Shown here in pieces: positions 48,768 through 57,802 of a DNA stretch of 64,000 bases. This DNA comes from Phycisphaerales bacterium (GTDB lineage: Bacteria > Planctomycetota > Phycisphaerae > Phycisphaerales > UBA1924): contig JADLCX010000027.1 in NCBI GenBank assembly GCA_020846975.1, positions 1-64,000 of the forward strand, given 5' to 3'. How positions within the stretch are numbered: position 1 is the first letter of the stretch; every line of letters begins with the position of its first letter. A program made the translations under genes and the position numbers. The notes below the pieces were generated by a model, which saw only the letters and a program-made list of their open reading frames with translations, had not been told where the DNA came from and ran no database searches.

Positions 48768-50382
48768 GCCAAACGTTGCACGAGACTGCCGAGCGTTGCT
48801 CGTACTCGTCGCCTGCGTCCTGGTCTACTGGCTCGGCCTCGGCGCCATGCCGTTCGGCTCCAGCGAAGGCCACCGCGTCATCCCCGGCTGGACGATGCTC
48901 CAGTCCGGCGACTGGTGGCACGTGCGGCTGTTCGGGCAGCCTTACCTCCGCAAACCGCCCGGCATGCCCTGGGCCATCGCCGCGAGCTCGTCCGTGCTGG
49001 GATTGACGGAGTTCGGAGCCCGCGCCCCTTCCGCCCTTGCCGCAACGCTCGCCGCGCTCGCCGCGCTCTGGTTCGGCACGCGCTGGTTCGGCCGCCTCGG
49101 CGGGCTGGGCTGCGGCCTCATGCAGGCCACGCTCCCGCTCTTCTGGGCGCCCGGCCGCAGCGCGGAGATCGAAGCCCTCAACAACTTCGGCACGCAGCTC
49201 GCTGCGCTCGCGCTGATCGACCTCGCCCTTTCGGGCCGCGCCGCGGGCGGCTGGATGGATCGCCTCCGCACCGAGTCCGCGGCCACGACCAACGACTTCA
49301 TGCGCATCGGCCCGGCCCCCGCATCCGACATCGAAGGGCGAAGGCCTCCGCCCCGGCCCGTGCTCATGGCGCTGCTCGGCGCGGCGGGAGCGGGCATCGC
49401 CGGTCTGACGAAGGGGCCGGCCGGCCTGCCCGTCCTCGCCGGCGCGCTGATCGGCTCCGTGATCGGTCTCGGTTCGATTCGCGCCATCCTCAGATCGTGG
49501 ACCTTCACCGCGCTCGCGATCGCCGGCGCGGCGCTGTGGTGGATCGGCCGAGAAGTGCTCGCGGCGAACAGCGACCCCGACACCATCCGTCAGGGCGCCG
49601 AAGCCTTCATGTGGACCGGCGGAAGGAGCACGATCGGCAAGGTTCTGTTCCTCGCGCCGATGGCCCTGGCCTCCGCCCTCCCGGCCTCCCTGGCGATGAT
49701 GTTCCCATGGGGCGCGGATGCCCGCCGCGAGGCGGCATCCAGCCCGTCCAACACCACCCGTCGTGCCTACGCCGCCGCACGCTCGCTCGCCTGGTGCTGG
49801 GTTGTCGCGATCGGCGTGATGGTGATCTGCGGCGTGCAGAACGCACGCTACGCCATGCCCGCGGCGTTTGTGTTCCCCATGCTGTGCGGCTACGTGCTCC
49901 GCGGCGGGTGGGGCGTGTGGGCCGGCTTCGACCAGAAGCGCCGCACGCTGGCCAGACGGCTGACCTTCCGCGGACCGGCGAGCTGGCCCGTCGTCCTCTG
50001 CTTCGCCTCGGTTCTCGGCGGCCGCTTCGTCGCCATGAGGAACGACCCCGACGACTCGACCGAAGCGGCTCGAACGGTCGCCGCGGCGCTCCCTCAGGGC
50101 GGCACGCTCTGGGCCGATGACCTCGTGGAAGCACGCCCGGATGTGCTGCTCTACGCCCAGCGGCGCGCCGCCGAGGTGGGCGAGCATCTTCGGCCGCTCT
50201 GGAAGAAGTCCGCGATGCTCGCCGGCACGCTGCCCGGGCCCGGCGAGTTCATCGTTGTCCGCACCGATGACAAGAGCACCGAACGACGGCGGTACGGAGC
50301 GGCCGTCGCCGACGGCAAACTCGTGCTTGTCAACGAGGGCAGGGTCGGCAAGTTCCGGTTCGAGGTGTACCGGGCGCGATGA
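48757..50382 (+). CDS. ArnT/PMT-like (GT39/GT83-type) membrane glycosyltransferase
   Basis: The 541-residue protein has about ten membrane helices. Its first periplasmic loop reads FGSSEGHRVIPGWTMLQSGDWWHVRLFGQPYLRKPPGMPWAIA. This is the pattern of dolichol- or undecaprenyl-phosphate-sugar dependent transferases of the ArnT/PMT superfamily: acidic residue, then 'P.L.KPP'. The C-terminal region (residues 430-541) is soluble and extracytoplasmic, as in ArnT. It probably adds a sugar to an envelope component or protein, but donor and acceptor are unknown. The ATG lies inside the endonuclease gene's end; since base composition returns to the local average here, the overlap may mark the insertion border of the restriction-modification island. 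Confidence 0.8.
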   Translation: MKTRPNVARDCRALLVLVACVLVYWLGLGAMPFGSSEGHRVIPGWTMLQSGDWWHVRLFGQPYLRKPPGMPWAIAASSSVLGLTEFGARAPSALAATLAALAALWFGTRWFGRLGGLGCGLMQATLPLFWAPGRSAEIEALNNFGTQLAALALIDLALSGRAAGGWMDRLRTESAATTNDFMRIGPAPASDIEGRRPPPRPVLMALLGAAGAGIAGLTKGPAGLPVLAGALIGSVIGLGSIRAILRSWTFTALAIAGAALWWIGREVLAANSDPDTIRQGAEAFMWTGGRSTIGKVLFLAPMALASALPASLAMMFPWGADARREAASSPSNTTRRAYAAARSLAWCWVVAIGVMVICGVQNARYAMPAAFVFPMLCGYVLRGGWGVWAGFDQKRRTLARRLTFRGPASWPVVLCFASVLGGRFVAMRNDPDDSTEAARTVAAALPQGGTLWADDLVEARPDVLLYAQRRAAEVGEHLRPLWKKSAMLAGTLPGPGEFIVVRTDDKSTERRRYGAAVADGKLVLVNEGRVGKFRFEVYRAR

Positions 50383-50392
50383 GCCGAGGCGC

Positions 50393-51097
50393 TCAGGTCC
50401 GCGCAAACGTCGCCCTCAGGCGTCGCTTCGGCGGGGTCTCATCATCCTCAAACTCGTCCGCGGCGCGCGTCGGTCGCCACCCCTTCGATTCGAGCAGGCC
50501 CGTGAGTTCCGAAGCCGTGAGCGGCCACGGCGGACCCTGCACGGTCGCCAGAGTCTCCGATTCATCCCGCCCGCGCGCGATCGCCACGATCAGCCCGCGC
50601 GGGCAGGCGAGCTGCGCGATCGCCGCGGCCATCGCCTCGCGGGCCGGCGGTTCCACCGATTGAATCGTGTACACCTCGACCACCAGATCGAAGCGATGCC
50701 GGAATCGGGAGGGAAGCCCGAGCAGGTCGCCGACCATGAACGCCTCGGCCTGATCGGGGAACCGCCGCCGCGCCCAATCGATCGCCGTAGGCGAGATGTC
50801 GAAGCCGCTGGCGTCGTAGCCGCGGTTGAGAAGTTCGATCACATCGTCGCCCAGCCCGCACCCCACCACCACCGCCCTCGCTCCCGGCCGGACGCGCCCG
50901 GCCGCCTCGGCGTTGAGCCAGCTCACCAGCGCGGGGTTGGCCCGAGCGTGCGCCCACGGTACCTGCGACGCGTCCCCGTGGGCATCCCGGTAGATCGACT
51001 CGAATCGCTCGGCGAGCCCGGCGCGCGCTGCATCGAACTTGGGTTCGAGGATCGAGGCTGCACCGAACGTCGGTTGAAGGGTGCTGGCGAGGGACAT
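50393..51097 (-). CDS. Class I SAM-dependent methyltransferase
   Basis: The start MSLAST (51097) has GGAGG 9 nt upstream, whereas the track start at 51112 does not. The 234-residue protein has the Rossmann motif I (AVVVGCGLGDDVIELLNRG), then DASGFDISPTAIDWARRRFP with the Asp for SAM ribose, AEAFMVGDLLGLP and DLVVEVYTIQSV. It resembles thiopurine/tellurite-type methyltransferases but the substrate is not known. Cytoplasmic. It ends 10 nt from the convergent glycosyltransferase gene. Confidence 0.85.
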   Translation of the reverse strand: MSLASTLQPTFGAASILEPKFDAARAGLAERFESIYRDAHGDASQVPWAHARANPALVSWLNAEAAGRVRPGARAVVVGCGLGDDVIELLNRGYDASGFDISPTAIDWARRRFPDQAEAFMVGDLLGLPSRFRHRFDLVVEVYTIQSVEPPAREAMAAAIAQLACPRGLIVAIARGRDESETLATVQGPPWPLTASELTGLLESKGWRPTRAADEFEDDETPPKRRLRATFART

Positions 51098-51481
51098 GGT
51101 TCCGGCCTCCATGCTGGCCGCGTTGAGAATCAGCGCGGCGGTGAGCGGGGCGTGGGGAACACACGACCGGCGACGGCGAGACCGTCACCGATCGGAACTC
51201 AATCAGTTTATCACGACTTCTCGGTCATTGGAACACCCGCGCCGTATGTTGCCCGTACGCAATACAAACAACAGAACGCCGCTCCCTACGACGCGATACG
51301 GCCTCACCTCCAGACTCAAAAAAGCACAAAGGCCCGTGTTCCGCGGGCTCTTGGAGGCGTTGAGCCGCTGCGGGAAACGGGCCTTGTGCTTCACGAAGGA
51401 GGCGAGAGCGGGACTGTTGCTGTATCAGGCGTTTCCGCCTCACCAGTCCGTACGCACCGGACGGCGAGGCGGTTCCCGTTT
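51098..51481. other. Intergenic region with strong terminator and methyltransferase promoter
   Basis: The 384-nt gap is relatively AT-rich near 51190-51320. It contains the terminator at 51318-51391 and presumably the promoter of the methyltransferase gene. The small frames here (63-134 aa) overlap the hairpin and are not supported. Confidence 0.5.
51318..51391 (-). terminator. Long imperfect hairpin terminator after the serine protease gene
   Basis: The arms AAGCACAAAGGCCCGTGTTCC and GGAAACGGGCCTTGTGCTT pair over about 20 positions with few mismatches. On the minus strand the hairpin ends in TTTTTT. It lies about 90 nt beyond the stop codon at 51482. Confidence 0.85.
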
Positions 51482-54400
51482 CTAGCAACCCGCGAAATAT
51501 GCCGCGAGGAAATCGAAGATGTCCTGCACGGAGATCGAGCCCGAGTCATTCGCGTCCGCGGCGGCTTCGCCGCTGAAATACGCGCCGAGAAAATCGAATA
51601 TGTCTTGCACGCTCGGAGGCGGCCCCGACTGATTGAAGTCGCCGCGGCAGCAACCCGCCGGCGCGCCGCAGGCTGTCTGCGGGCCCGAGAACGTTGTGTT
51701 GGGCCCGGCGCACTCGGCGGGCGTGCTGATGCGACAACTTGCTCCGAAGCAGCACGCGCCGGTCATCGGGGGGCACGGATCGGGTTCGCATGTCGCACCG
51801 GGGATGAACGTGCCCGTGCACGTGCACGCCGAGGTCACGATGCACCCGGCCGCGGACAGGCAGCACGCGCCCGGGGGCGGAGAACACGGGGTTGGGATGC
51901 ACGGTGTCCCGGCCATCCAGGAGCCGGAGGGACACTGCACCAGAGTCGCCGAGGCACAACACCCGTTCGCATCGCAGCACGCGCCGGGAAGATCGCACGC
52001 GCTCGGTTCGCACGAGCCCGACGCGACCCACGAGCCGGCGCATTGAGGCTGAGCCGTGACAGTGCACGAGCCGGTGATGTCGCAGCACGCCCCGCCGGGC
52101 GAGCATGTCACGCTCAGCCATCCCGCGCCCGTCGCGCCGCCAAAGCCGCCGACGCGGATCAGGTATTGCCCGCCGGCGCGAGCTGGAAACGAGATCGCCG
52201 ACCTGAAGTTGCCGCACACCGCGGGGTTGTCATCGTTGCACGCGATGACCGAACCACCCGCCGTCGGGCAGTCGCTCCCGTAGACCGCCAGTTCCGTGTC
52301 GAGGCTGCCGCCCCCCGCGCACGTGTCCACATCCACCACGCCGTCGCAGGTCGCCGTGTATCGGAACCAGATGTCCGCGGCGATGGCGGGATCGGCGAAG
52401 AAGTTGCACAGGGCCGGCTCGTTCGGGCCGTCGGTTGTGGCTCCGACGGTCGAGAACGGCGTGAAGCCGTCGCCGATCGGGCTCGCGCCCGAGCACGAGT
52501 CGTTCGGGGGCAGCACCGGGATGGTCACGCGGAGCGTGTAGGTGCCGGTCAGTTGGTTGTAACCCGCCACTCGAACGTAGTAGGTGATCCCGGCGGACAG
52601 GTTGACATCCAGCCTCGAACCCTGGCTGCCGCCGGCATCGTCGTTGCAGCCGATCTGGTTGGCCGCGGAACCCGGGCAGGCGGAGTGCACCGACACGACC
52701 GTGTCGAGCGCCGACCCCACGGAGTCAAACCGATACACATCGCTCGTCGCGGGAGTGAATCCGTACCACACATCCGGCGCGGCGTTCGGCAGAGTCGGCG
52801 AGCCGCACCCCGCCGAACCGTCGGCCGTGGCGCCGACCGTGGTGCCCGTGACCGGAGAGTCGAGCGCGAGCGCGGGAGCGTTGGCGCATGTGTTGTTCGG
52901 GATTCCCGAGACCGAGATCGCCATTGTGTAATCGTTGCGGGTATCGGAGAAGAGGTAGACGCGCACGTAGACCGTCCGCGGCGAGCCGTTGGTGTTGGTC
53001 CAGTTGATCTGCTCCGAATCAGAGACCGAGACCGACTGCGCGACAGCCGAACCGCCGCAGGTCGTGAACAACTGCACATCCACATCGCCGTGAGCGTGCG
53101 TCAGGCTCAGCGCGACGCTGATGCTCTGGCCCGGACCGAGCGTGAAGCTGTACCAGTCCTCGGACGTGCTCTTGACGACCAGGTTCTCGAACACGCCGGC
53201 CGCGATCGCGCGTGCCACGGCGCAACCGTTGTTGGGCTCGAACGGGTCGTCGCCCCCCGCATCGAGAACGGCCGGACCGATGGCCGCGTACGTCAGATCG
53301 AATCGCCCGAAATCATCGTTGAGCCCGTTGCTCGCCGAGCCGACGCACGCCGACTGACCGCACGAGAGGTGGCCGTAGAGCCGCTTGTCGGAAACCCGGA
53401 AGAGCCCGGACCCGGACGATCCCACTTCCGTTCCGCCGCTGGTCCAGTCCGCCTGCGCGTACGCCGGCGAGCCGCAGACCTGCCCCGCGACCTTGTTCCC
53501 GAACGCGATCCTCTTGAACGAGCCGTCGGGGTGGTGCACGCACGCCGACGCCGTGCCGTTGGGCTGTTCGCCCGTCAACCAACCAACCCACGCAAGGCCG
53601 CTCGGCAGCGTTCCGTCGATCATCAGGAGCGAGTAGTCCGTGCCCGCGAAGACATCCGCACCCGAGACGAGCGTGCACGGCCAGCTTCTTGACAGCGATG
53701 CCAGGGTCGGCGGGGCCCCGTTGCAGGCGCTGGTCTGGTAGCGCCAGTAGACCTCGGCCGATGCGGCCGCGGATACCGTGGGCACGCAGTGGTTCGCCGT
53801 GAGAAAATACGGCGTGAGATCGCTGCTGGTCGTCGCGAGAAGCTGCCCCGTGCAAAGCACCTGCGAGCCGATATCCACGCTCCCGACGCCCCCCACCGCC
53901 AGCGCCACCGTGCCCCAGCCGCTCTGACAGGTCACGTCCTGATGGCACCCGCCCACGCGATCGGTCAGACCCTGCTCGGCGAGCTCGCGCGCCGGGTCGC
54001 GGTAGATGTGCTGCACGGCATCGATCAGGAAGGGAAGCGGTTTGGGCGCACCCGGCTTGCCCGCGGGCTCGTAGTACTCGATCCAAACCCGGTCGTCGCC
54101 GAAGCACGTCGGCGCCCACACGGCCCCTCCGAACCCCGACACGCCCGCGGCGGTCAGCGGCTCCAGCCGCGCCGATGGATCGCCCGTCGGGTAGATGTGC
54201 AGCTCGCTTCCCGGCGGCAGACGCAGTTTCATCAGATGAACGCGAAGCCCCGCCGCGCCGGGCGAGGCGATCTCCGCCCGCCACACACGCCCGCCATCGG
54301 CAAGCCCATCCCAGCGCCCGTTCCCGCCTTCGCCGGGGGAGAGCCAGATCGGCCGTTCGATACCCATCCTGAGGCGTCGATCGCCCGAGCGTCGCGCTTG

Positions 54401-54682
54401 CTCGTCCTCCTCGCGCACGCGCGGCATGTCCGGCGCGGGCGCGACCAGCAGCGGCACGGCCGCATCATCGAGCCCGTACCGCTCCGAGGGCAGGCTCGCG
54501 CGAGACTTGAGCGGAGCGGCCGGACGCGAGTCCACAACCGCCTCGGCCGCCACCTGCCCCACCGCCCCCGATGGCAGCGCGAGCGCCAGGGCCACGCCGA
54601 GAGCGCACATCCGGCCGACCCGCGCGCGATCCCGGCCGGCCTGGCCGTTCGCGCGAGCGTCGTTACTGCCGATTGCTCCCAT
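51482..54682 (-). CDS. Secreted trypsin-like serine protease with GC-type dockerin tail
   Basis: The ATG at 54682 has GAAGG 5 nt upstream, giving 1066 residues and a signal peptide (ALGVALALALPSGAVGQ). The catalytic domain is of the lysyl-endopeptidase S1 type: LTANHC (His about 298), GTDYSLLMID (Asp about 350) and EVGSSGSGLF (Ser about 425). A PPC-type domain (DPFEPNNGCAVA...) and two related beta domains follow (each ending in a 'YYVRVAGYN' or 'YLIRVGGFG' motif). Then come Cys-rich repeats with GACC. The tail GDFNQSGPPPSVQDIFDF...DANDSGSISVQDIFDFLAAYFAGC is the planctomycete GC-type dockerin. The protein is expected at the cell surface or outside the cell. It lies 57 nt after the metalloprotease gene on the same strand. 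Confidence 0.85.
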   Translation of the reverse strand: MGAIGSNDARANGQAGRDRARVGRMCALGVALALALPSGAVGQVAAEAVVDSRPAAPLKSRASLPSERYGLDDAAVPLLVAPAPDMPRVREEDEQARRSGDRRLRMGIERPIWLSPGEGGNGRWDGLADGGRVWRAEIASPGAAGLRVHLMKLRLPPGSELHIYPTGDPSARLEPLTAAGVSGFGGAVWAPTCFGDDRVWIEYYEPAGKPGAPKPLPFLIDAVQHIYRDPARELAEQGLTDRVGGCHQDVTCQSGWGTVALAVGGVGSVDIGSQVLCTGQLLATTSSDLTPYFLTANHCVPTVSAAASAEVYWRYQTSACNGAPPTLASLSRSWPCTLVSGADVFAGTDYSLLMIDGTLPSGLAWVGWLTGEQPNGTASACVHHPDGSFKRIAFGNKVAGQVCGSPAYAQADWTSGGTEVGSSGSGLFRVSDKRLYGHLSCGQSACVGSASNGLNDDFGRFDLTYAAIGPAVLDAGGDDPFEPNNGCAVARAIAAGVFENLVVKSTSEDWYSFTLGPGQSISVALSLTHAHGDVDVQLFTTCGGSAVAQSVSVSDSEQINWTNTNGSPRTVYVRVYLFSDTRNDYTMAISVSGIPNNTCANAPALALDSPVTGTTVGATADGSAGCGSPTLPNAAPDVWYGFTPATSDVYRFDSVGSALDTVVSVHSACPGSAANQIGCNDDAGGSQGSRLDVNLSAGITYYVRVAGYNQLTGTYTLRVTIPVLPPNDSCSGASPIGDGFTPFSTVGATTDGPNEPALCNFFADPAIAADIWFRYTATCDGVVDVDTCAGGGSLDTELAVYGSDCPTAGGSVIACNDDNPAVCGNFRSAISFPARAGGQYLIRVGGFGGATGAGWLSVTCSPGGACCDITGSCTVTAQPQCAGSWVASGSCEPSACDLPGACCDANGCCASATLVQCPSGSWMAGTPCIPTPCSPPPGACCLSAAGCIVTSACTCTGTFIPGATCEPDPCPPMTGACCFGASCRISTPAECAGPNTTFSGPQTACGAPAGCCRGDFNQSGPPPSVQDIFDFLGAYFSGEAAADANDSGSISVQDIFDFLAAYFAGC

Positions 54683-54739
54683 GTCGCCTTCCCGATCTCT
54701 GCCGACCAGTGCTCCCGCCACACCACGACGCACGACCGT

Positions 54740-57427
54740 TCAACAACCGCCGAACCACGCGACCAGAAAGTCGAACAAGTCTTGAACGCTTTGATCTCCG
54801 CTGTCATTGAAATCGGCCGTCGGATCCCCCGCGAAGTACAGACCGAGGAAATCGAAGACATCCTGGAGAGACGAATCCCCCGACAGGTTGACATCCGGGG
54901 CACAGTACACGCGCAGTTGTCCCGAGCCCGACGCCGCGCCGGTCCCACCCACCCGAACGAGGTACGTCGCGCCCGCCGCACCCATCGCCCTCAGCGATGA
55001 CTGCAAAGATCCGACGCCGCACGCTTCATCGTTGTCGTTGCAAGCAACCGCCCCGCCGCCACACGCGCCGTAAACCGCGAGCCGCGTGTCGAACGCGCTC
55101 CCGCACGTGCGGACCGTGAACGGTCCGGTCGAGACCGGCGCATACCTGAACCACAAGTCGCTCCCGATCTGTGTGCCGCCGGAGGCGAAACACCCCGGCT
55201 CCGCCGCGCCGTCGGTGGAGGCGCCCGTGGTGCAGAAGTTGTTCGTCTGTCCGGGCGAGACGCTCACCGGCGAGTCGCACACGTCACCCGCGATCACAAA
55301 GTCCACCCGCAGCGTGAACGGCCCCACCGCGCCGCTCGCGGCCTTGGAAACCCGCACCCGCACCGACTCGCCCGCGCTCAACACCCGCGACAACGCCGCG
55401 TCCCTCGGCAGGCCGTTGTCCGAACCGTCGCACTCCGCGTTGAACGCGTTGTCGTTGCACGCCAGTTGCGATCCGCCCGCGGCCGGGCACCCCGACCAGA
55501 TGGAGAGCACGCTGTCGATGCCCAGGTCGGTGCCGCCGGTGTCGCTGGTCCCGCAGGTGCTCAGCACCAGCGTCCCCGCGCAAGGCGCGGTAATGGTGTA
55601 CCACACATCCGGGTTGGTCGTCGAACTCCCGCATGTCGCCGATCCGTCGTTTGACGCGCTCGCGAGCGTGCCGTTCACGATGCTTCCCATGGCCACGATC
55701 GCCGCGTTGGCGCAGAAGTCATTGGCCGGCGCGTTGATCGAGGAGATGAACCCGGTGTCGGGCCCGCCCGCGGCCCTCCACAGGCCGGTCCCGTTGGTGT
55801 CCGCCTCCACCCAGTAGAAGTAGGTGACCCCAAGGCCCACCGAGAAGTCGTCGAACGATGTCGAGGACGCGATCGCGGAGTGAACCAGCGTGGCCAGGGT
55901 CCGGTTGCTGGATGTGCCGCGGTAGACCCGGTAGCCCATCGAGCCGGCGATCGCCGACCACGTTACGTTCACCTTGTTGGTAAACGCGCCGTCGGTCGCG
56001 GTCACGCTCGGGGCCGAGATCGCGGAGATCGTGAGCGTGTACAACTGCGTCTCCGTCGGGAGGTTGTTCTCGCGCACACGCACGTAGAGCGTTCCCGGCG
56101 GCGAGAGCAGCACGTTGTTGAACGCCTCCGTCCCGCCGAACCCTGTCGCGTTGGCGGACGCGATCGTTGCTCCCGACGCGTTCACGAACTCGATGCGCAG
56201 ATCGGCGACGGACTGGGAAGTCGCGTTCGGAGTGGTGTTGTTGCACGAGGAATCCTGGACGTAGTCCGCGTAGGACGATCCGACGGGCGCCACCGAGATC
56301 GTGCCCACCAGCGGCGTCGTCACCGTGAACGCGTACCAGTCCTCGTCGCCGTCAAGGCTGATGCCCGTCAGCGAGCCGTCGGCGATCGCCGGCGCCGGCG
56401 GCGTGCTGGGCGTCAGCGACTGACCGGCCGAGGAGAGCGATCCGATCGACGCGGCGACCGGCCTTGAGTTGTTCGGCTCGTACTTGTCCCCATAGTTGTA
56501 TTGCGCCCCGCGGATGTCGTCGTGCTGCGGCCCGTCAAACGTCGTGACGATGATGGGCTCCATCAACTTGGTGCGGTTGGTGGGGCAGACGTGCGACAAC
56601 CCCAGCGCGTGCCCGAGCTCGTGCGACACGATGTTGCGCAGCCGCGTGTACCCGGGCGCCCCGAAGTTCCAGGTCTCCGCCGAGTCCAGCACCATGTCCC
56701 CGCCGGCGGGGTAGTAGTTGTACGCGAGGATCCCTCCCCCGCCGTCGATGGCGTGGCACGAGATGCGGATGTCGCCCCGAGTCGCGCCGGGAGTCAAAGC
56801 GCCCGGCGACGAGGGGAACGCCGCGCCGTCGTCCCAGTCGTTCCCGTTGTTGCTGACGAACGTGAACGTGACTCCCGCCAGTTGCGACCAGCGGTCAAAG
56901 CACGCCTGGAACTGCGCGATCCACACCGCGCGGTTCGCCTCTCCGAAGCGCGAGCCCATCGTCGAGAACAGCACGCTCGCCGCGGTGGGTTCGCCGACGC
57001 TGGCCGAACCCGGGATGCTGGTGCCGTCGGGCACGAAACTCCAGGTCAACGCGATCGGTGAGTTGTCGGCGCCGGGCCAGGTGCTGTTGAGCACGAAGCG
57101 ATCCGCCAGCGCGCCCCGCACCATGTTGTTGACGGCCTGTTGGATCTCCCAACTCGGCGGATTGTCCGGGTCAAAGCACGCCGCGTGCGACGGCTCGGCG
57201 TCGTCAAGCCCGATCGCCGGTCGCGTCGCACGGCGATAGTCGAGCCATCCCGGAGCGCCGTCGGCCGGAGCCCGGAGACCCTCGGGAATCGCGGTGTCCG
57301 TTGCGGTCTGGCATCCGACGCCGCCCGCCGCGACGCGTGCCAGAAGCCGCTCTCCATCCCCGATCGATGTTCCCGTGGCGAGCGCGGCGCCGAACAACAC
57401 CGTCATGATCGTGATCGCGCTGCGCAT
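54740..57427 (-). CDS. Secreted metzincin-like metalloprotease with GC-type dockerin tail
   Basis: The 895-residue protein has a signal peptide (ITIMTVLFGAALATG) and a metzincin zinc site HELGHALGLSH (His 269, 273, 279), with a later KLMEP as Met-turn. From about 310 come a PPC-like domain (DKYEPNNSRPV...DEDWYAFTV), a fibronectin type III-like domain (VNVTWSAIAGSMGYRVYRG), and two beta domains of the same kind as in the next protease. They have 'DVWYTITAPCAGTL' and 'DLWFRYAPVSTGPF'. The tail DVNLSGDSSLQDVFDF...DFNDSGDQSVQDLFDFLVAWFGGC is a GC-type dockerin. It is first in a two-gene unit with the serine protease, divergent from the ECF sigma factor. Confidence 0.87.
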   Translation of the reverse strand: MRSAITIMTVLFGAALATGTSIGDGERLLARVAAGGVGCQTATDTAIPEGLRAPADGAPGWLDYRRATRPAIGLDDAEPSHAACFDPDNPPSWEIQQAVNNMVRGALADRFVLNSTWPGADNSPIALTWSFVPDGTSIPGSASVGEPTAASVLFSTMGSRFGEANRAVWIAQFQACFDRWSQLAGVTFTFVSNNGNDWDDGAAFPSSPGALTPGATRGDIRISCHAIDGGGGILAYNYYPAGGDMVLDSAETWNFGAPGYTRLRNIVSHELGHALGLSHVCPTNRTKLMEPIIVTTFDGPQHDDIRGAQYNYGDKYEPNNSRPVAASIGSLSSAGQSLTPSTPPAPAIADGSLTGISLDGDEDWYAFTVTTPLVGTISVAPVGSSYADYVQDSSCNNTTPNATSQSVADLRIEFVNASGATIASANATGFGGTEAFNNVLLSPPGTLYVRVRENNLPTETQLYTLTISAISAPSVTATDGAFTNKVNVTWSAIAGSMGYRVYRGTSSNRTLATLVHSAIASSTSFDDFSVGLGVTYFYWVEADTNGTGLWRAAGGPDTGFISSINAPANDFCANAAIVAMGSIVNGTLASASNDGSATCGSSTTNPDVWYTITAPCAGTLVLSTCGTSDTGGTDLGIDSVLSIWSGCPAAGGSQLACNDNAFNAECDGSDNGLPRDAALSRVLSAGESVRVRVSKAASGAVGPFTLRVDFVIAGDVCDSPVSVSPGQTNNFCTTGASTDGAAEPGCFASGGTQIGSDLWFRYAPVSTGPFTVRTCGSAFDTRLAVYGACGGGAVACNDNDEACGVGSLQSSLRAMGAAGATYLVRVGGTGAASGSGQLRVYCAPDVNLSGDSSLQDVFDFLGLYFAGDPTADFNDSGDQSVQDLFDFLVAWFGGC

Positions 57428-57802
57428 TCCGGGGAGCTTCCTTCTTCAACGAGTCGCGGCCTGGGCTCGGCCTCAGATTGATTGGCCGAATCCCGATCTG
57501 AAACGGGGAACACGAGAATCCCACATCCGATCGTTGGACGGGCTTGCGATGAGAACACACCCGACACAAGGTGTCGCCGATTCATCGGCACGTCAACCCC
57601 AGAAGTTCGCCCGACGTGCGGGTAAGGGCTGAGGGACGACAGGATCGTGCCGAATTCTTCAAACGATCCAAACAAAACCCATTAGACGAATGCCCACCGG
57701 AACCGGTTCGCCGCGAACCAACGGCTGGTTCCGTCCGGATTCAGACCGTCTGTCGCGGCACGTTCGCCATCGCGTTTATGGACTTTGCGTGTACGCTAGG
57801 CG
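57428..57802. other. Divergent control region of protease and sigma/kinase units
   Basis: About 375 nt without a supported gene separate the two units and must carry both promoters. Only the plus-strand -10 at 57792 could be placed. The region is suitable for shared regulation. Confidence 0.45.
57792..57797 (+). promoter_or_regulatory. -10 element for ECF sigma gene
   Basis: TACGCT ends 5 nt before GTG 57803, supporting that start and near-leaderless transcription. Confidence 0.45.

Noticed and set aside
51203-51394. 63-codon minus-strand ORF in the protease/methyltransferase gap
   Set aside because: It lies across the terminator hairpin and has no ribosome site or similarity.
50117-53692. 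1191-codon plus-strand ORF over the glycosyltransferase end, methyltransferase and serine protease
   Set aside because: Spans several real genes on both strands and a strong terminator; composition is that of an antisense shadow.
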